DNA from: Planctomycetota bacterium
Lineage (GTDB): Bacteria; Planctomycetota; Planctomycetia; Pirellulales; UBA7805
Assembly (NCBI GenBank): GCA_030605285.1
Contig: JAUWIQ010000052.1
Span: 1 to 8,917 of the forward strand
Length of the DNA: 8,917 nt
Direction: 5' to 3'
Shown: positions 7,132-8,917 of the stretch, one piece after another
Layout of the letters: the number at the start of each line of letters is the position of its first letter
How positions within the stretch are numbered: the first letter of the stretch is position 1
Made by a program: the position numbers and the translations under genes
Notes under the pieces: model-generated
The model's database searches: none
Told to the model about the DNA's origin: nothing
What the model saw: the letters and a program-made list of their open reading frames with translations, nothing else

Positions 7132-8418
7132 ATGCTGGACCGCAAATTTATTCTAGAAAATGTCGAATTCGTGGAGGAAAACTGCGCCCAACGTGGAGTC
7201 GATGCCGACGTTCGACAACTGGTCGCACTCGAAAAAGAACGACGAGAGAAACAGACCGCTGCTGAAGCGATCAATCGCCGCGCCAACGAAACGAGCAAGG
7301 CAATTGGCAAGGCGAAGGACGAGGAAGCGCGAGAGGCCTGCAAGGAGGAAGGTCGAGCGCTTCGTCAGCAAAAGGACTCCCTGCAGGGCGAGGTCCAACA
7401 GCTGGAAGAACGTATTTGCGAAATTCAAGGCGGTATTCCCAACCTTTCCCATCCCGATGCGCCCGTCGGTTCCGACGAGGGAGCAAACCGGGAATTGCGA
7501 GCAGGCAAAACTCCAATCAAGACGTTTGACTTCCAACCGCTGGATCATGTGCAGTTGGGAGAAAAACTCGATCTCTTTGATTTTGACGCAGGAGGAAAAG
7601 TCGCAGGGCATGGGTTCTATTATCTGAAAAACGAAGCGGTGTTGCTGGAACTGGCGCTGCAGCATTTCGCTGTGACTTTTCGCATTGGACAAGATTTCAC
7701 GCCAATCATCACCCCCGACCTTGCCCGCACAGAAATTCTTCAGGGTGTTGGCTTTATCCCACGAGGCCCTGAAACACAGATCTACAGTGTTGCTGGGAGT
7801 GATCTCAACCTGATCGCTACGGCCGAGATTACCTTGGGCGGTATGTATTCCGACGTCGTCCTGGAATCTGATCAGCTTCCAATTCGTCTCTGTGGCGTAA
7901 GCCACTGTTATCGCACGGAGGCAGGCGCAGCCGGTCGAGATTCACGAGGTCTGTATCGCGTACACCAGTTTACAAAGGTAGAAATGTTCGCATTTACACT
8001 GCCGACTCAAAGTGAAGCAACTTTGGATGAGTTCTGTTCGCTTGAAGGCAAAATATTCGACTCACTCGGCATACCTTTTCGTGTGGTGGACACGGCGACG
8101 GGCGATCTTGGAGGTCCTGCATATCGCAAATATGACCTCGAGGCCTGGATGCCCGGGCGCGGTGAAGCGGGAGCGTATGGGGAAGTTACCAGCACCTCGA
8201 ATTGCACGGACTATCAAGCGCGTCGTCTCAATATCCGCTACAAGGTCCGGGGCGAAAAGGGAACCCACTACGTCCACACACTCAATGGAACGGCGGTTGC
8301 CATCAGCAGAGCGCTGATTGCCATTTTGGAAAACTACCAGCAGGCAGACGGCAGCGTGATCGTTCCCGAAGTCCTTCGTCCCCTGATGGGAAAAGACCTG
8401 ATCACGCCTTGTCGTTAA
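7132..8418 (+). CDS. serS: Serine--tRNA ligase
   Basis: SerRS charges tRNA-Ser, and tRNA-Sec where present, through seryl-adenylate. The 428-residue protein has the standard layout. An N-terminal antiparallel coiled coil (about 28-100), rich in Glu, Lys and Arg, grips the long variable arm of tRNA-Ser. The class II catalytic core follows. Motif 2 begins RTEAGAAGRDSRGLYR (261-276), motif 3 includes HTLNGTAVAISRALIAILENYQ-type sequence (382-403), and TAEI (230-233) fills the serine-binding TxE place. The pieces GFIPRGPETQIYS and NCTDYQARRL look closer to plant-organelle and planctomycete SerRS than to E. coli SerRS, from memory of those sequences. The ATG at 7132 has only a weak AAAGAAAACG upstream, so translation may depend partly on the peptidase gene 23 bp before. 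The identification is firm. Confidence 0.96.
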   Translation: MLDRKFILENVEFVEENCAQRGVDADVRQLVALEKERREKQTAAEAINRRANETSKAIGKAKDEEAREACKEEGRALRQQKDSLQGEVQQLEERICEIQGGIPNLSHPDAPVGSDEGANRELRAGKTPIKTFDFQPLDHVQLGEKLDLFDFDAGGKVAGHGFYYLKNEAVLLELALQHFAVTFRIGQDFTPIITPDLARTEILQGVGFIPRGPETQIYSVAGSDLNLIATAEITLGGMYSDVVLESDQLPIRLCGVSHCYRTEAGAAGRDSRGLYRVHQFTKVEMFAFTLPTQSEATLDEFCSLEGKIFDSLGIPFRVVDTATGDLGGPAYRKYDLEAWMPGRGEAGAYGEVTSTSNCTDYQARRLNIRYKVRGEKGTHYVHTLNGTAVAISRALIAILENYQQADGSVIVPEVLRPLMGKDLITPCR

Positions 8419-8649
8419 TCGCAGGCGTTGAGGTGTCCCGGCTTCCTGCCCCTTTTTTGGGAGCCGTTGCAGCAACTGTCGATTGTGCCGGTTTTTCCTG
8501 CTGGAGGGAGATTTCCCGGAAAAATTTTCCCTGCTCAAATCGACCCCTCCAAGGAGACGTTAAAATACTATGAAAATAGCGGCTCCCCGCAGACAACCGA
8601 TGCTTCGCAGCCGCCGTTTGAGGCCCAGATCGTGTAAGATGAAGGTGCT
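8419..8649 (+). promoter_or_regulatory. Leader region between serS and ppk1
   Basis: This 231-bp gap holds several overlapping signals. A 7-bp stem with one G-T pair (8440-8446 with 8459-8465) follows the serS stop, but its T6 run sits in the loop, so it is not a normal terminator. Nested palindromes lie at 8506-8531. A Shine-Dalgarno-like AAGGAG (8551-8556) is followed by TAAAAT (8561-8566), a 5-of-6 match to a -10 element with only a poor -35 (TCGACC at 8540-8545, 15-bp spacer). A small reading frame then runs into the ppk1 start. The region reads either as a promoter or as a translated leader of ppk1. Confidence 0.4.
8506..8531. repeat. Nested, mutually exclusive palindromes in the ppk1 leader
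   Basis: Three palindromes overlap: GGGA/TCCC around GATT (8506-8517), TTTCC/GGAAA around one C (8512-8522), and GGAAAA/TTTTCC around one A (8518-8530). The outer GGGAGA can also pair with TTTTCCC at the far end, using one G-T pair. In RNA these pairings exclude one another, the usual form of a switching leader; in DNA they could be overlapping protein sites. The segment is short, and A/T-rich parts raise the chance of accidental symmetry. Confidence 0.4.
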
Positions 8650-8653
8650 ATGA
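8570..8653 (+). CDS. Possible 27-residue basic leader peptide overlapping the ppk1 start
   Basis: A 27-codon frame opens with ATG at 8570 and ends in TGA at 8651-8653, sharing four bases (ATGA) with the ppk1 ATG at 8650. AAGGAG at 8551-8556 lies 13 bases upstream, a spacing on the long side. The peptide is very basic, with seven arginines and three lysines, and I recognise no family in it. ATGA overlaps are typical of translational coupling, so it could deliver ribosomes to ppk1. Against this, TAAAAT at 8561-8566 may be the ppk1 -10 box, in which case the message would begin at or after this ATG. The frame is short enough to arise by chance. Confidence 0.33.
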   Translation: MKIAAPRRQPMLRSRRLRPRSCKMKVL

Positions 8654-8917
8654 AAGAAGATCTCCGTACGATTAAAGCGAGTGCGCAGGACGCCGAGGCC
8701 CTGGATTTCCCGAGGTTTGTCGATCGAGATCTCAGTTGGCTGGAATTTAATCGCCGTGTTCTCCACGAAGCGATCGACCCGCGGACTCCCCTCCTGGAAC
8801 GCTTGCAGTTTCTGAGTATTTTCACCACCAATCTTGATGAATTCTTCATGAAACGCATCGGGGCGATGATGCTTCGTCAATTAAAAAAAGATGGGCAACT
8901 GCATGCCGACAGTGAAC
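8650..8917 (+). CDS. ppk1: Polyphosphate kinase 1, N-terminal part (cut by window end)
   Basis: Ppk1 reversibly polymerises the gamma-phosphate of ATP into polyphosphate. The 89 codons visible encode the start of its N-terminal domain. A variable lead of about 25 residues is followed by the signature [15 protein letters not shown] (27-41), then [12 protein letters not shown] (47-58) and [11 protein letters not shown] (60-70). These match the conserved opening of the family closely; the catalytic histidines lie beyond the window. The start is fixed by an in-frame TAA at 8635-8637, with no other start codon between it and 8650. GAAGGTG at 8641-8647 is a usable but close ribosome site. A basic 27-codon frame overlaps the start. 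The serS stop is 231 bp upstream, so ppk1 may have its own promoter or leader control. Confidence 0.93.
   Translation, partial: MKEDLRTIKASAQDAEALDFPRFVDRDLSWLEFNRRVLHEAIDPRTPLLERLQFLSIFTTNLDEFFMKRIGAMMLRQLKKDGQLHADSE

Noticed and set aside
7153..7905. Minus-strand open frame of 250 codons opposite serS
   Set aside because: It is fully antisense to serS, shows no domain and has the composition of a reversed coding sequence.
8440..8465. Hairpin after serS considered as an intrinsic terminator
   Set aside because: The T6 run is in the loop, not after the stem, so it does not fit the terminator pattern on the plus strand.
8428..8637. TTG-started 69-codon frame upstream of ppk1 and in the same frame
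   Set aside because: It lacks a ribosome site and any motif. Ppk1 has a complete N-terminus without it, so a broken N-terminal extension of ppk1 is unlikely.

Overview
The window looks like a stretch of a bacterial chromosome with mid-50s GC by eye. I infer a member of the Planctomycetota. The ClpS sequence, the SerRS subtype and a loosely organised gene order with several long leaders all fit that. No marker gene such as 16S is present, so the assignment is an inference.

Layout. Positions 1-132 are a short leader, with a perfect TTGACA hexamer, in front of a small two-helix membrane protein of DUF4190-like type (133-423, +). Next come four minus-strand genes. They are a cobalamin-binding-type radical SAM protein (530-1927), a membrane-anchored GT2/GT21-like glycosyltransferase (2146-3516), the tRNA-modifying methylthiotransferase MtaB (3928-5223) and the Clp protease adaptor ClpS (5269-5607). 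ClpS and MtaB are 45 bp apart and probably form one transcript from a good promoter near 5673-5701. The glycosyltransferase and radical SAM genes form a second pair behind a 411-bp non-coding gap. From 5729 the direction changes to plus: an M20-family dipeptidase (5729-7108), seryl-tRNA synthetase serS (7132-8418, 23 bp behind), and the first 89 codons of polyphosphate kinase ppk1 (8650 to the window end).

How the genes relate. Most are housekeeping functions: tRNA charging (SerS), tRNA t6A37 thiomethylation (MtaB), N-degron proteolysis (ClpS), peptide turnover (M20 dipeptidase) and polyphosphate synthesis (Ppk1). The glycosyltransferase and radical SAM pair is the least understood part. It may act on a lipid or polyprenol-linked substrate, since the transferase is membrane-anchored, but the substrate cannot be read from the sequence.

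I found no mobile element, CRISPR array, tRNA or rRNA, and no clear undescribed multi-gene system. The points most worth a second look are: the ppk1 leader, which has nested palindromes and a 27-codon basic reading frame overlapping the ppk1 start as ATGA; the changed pocket residues in ClpS; the glycosyltransferase/radical SAM pair; and an exact in-frame 9-bp tandem repeat in the small membrane protein.
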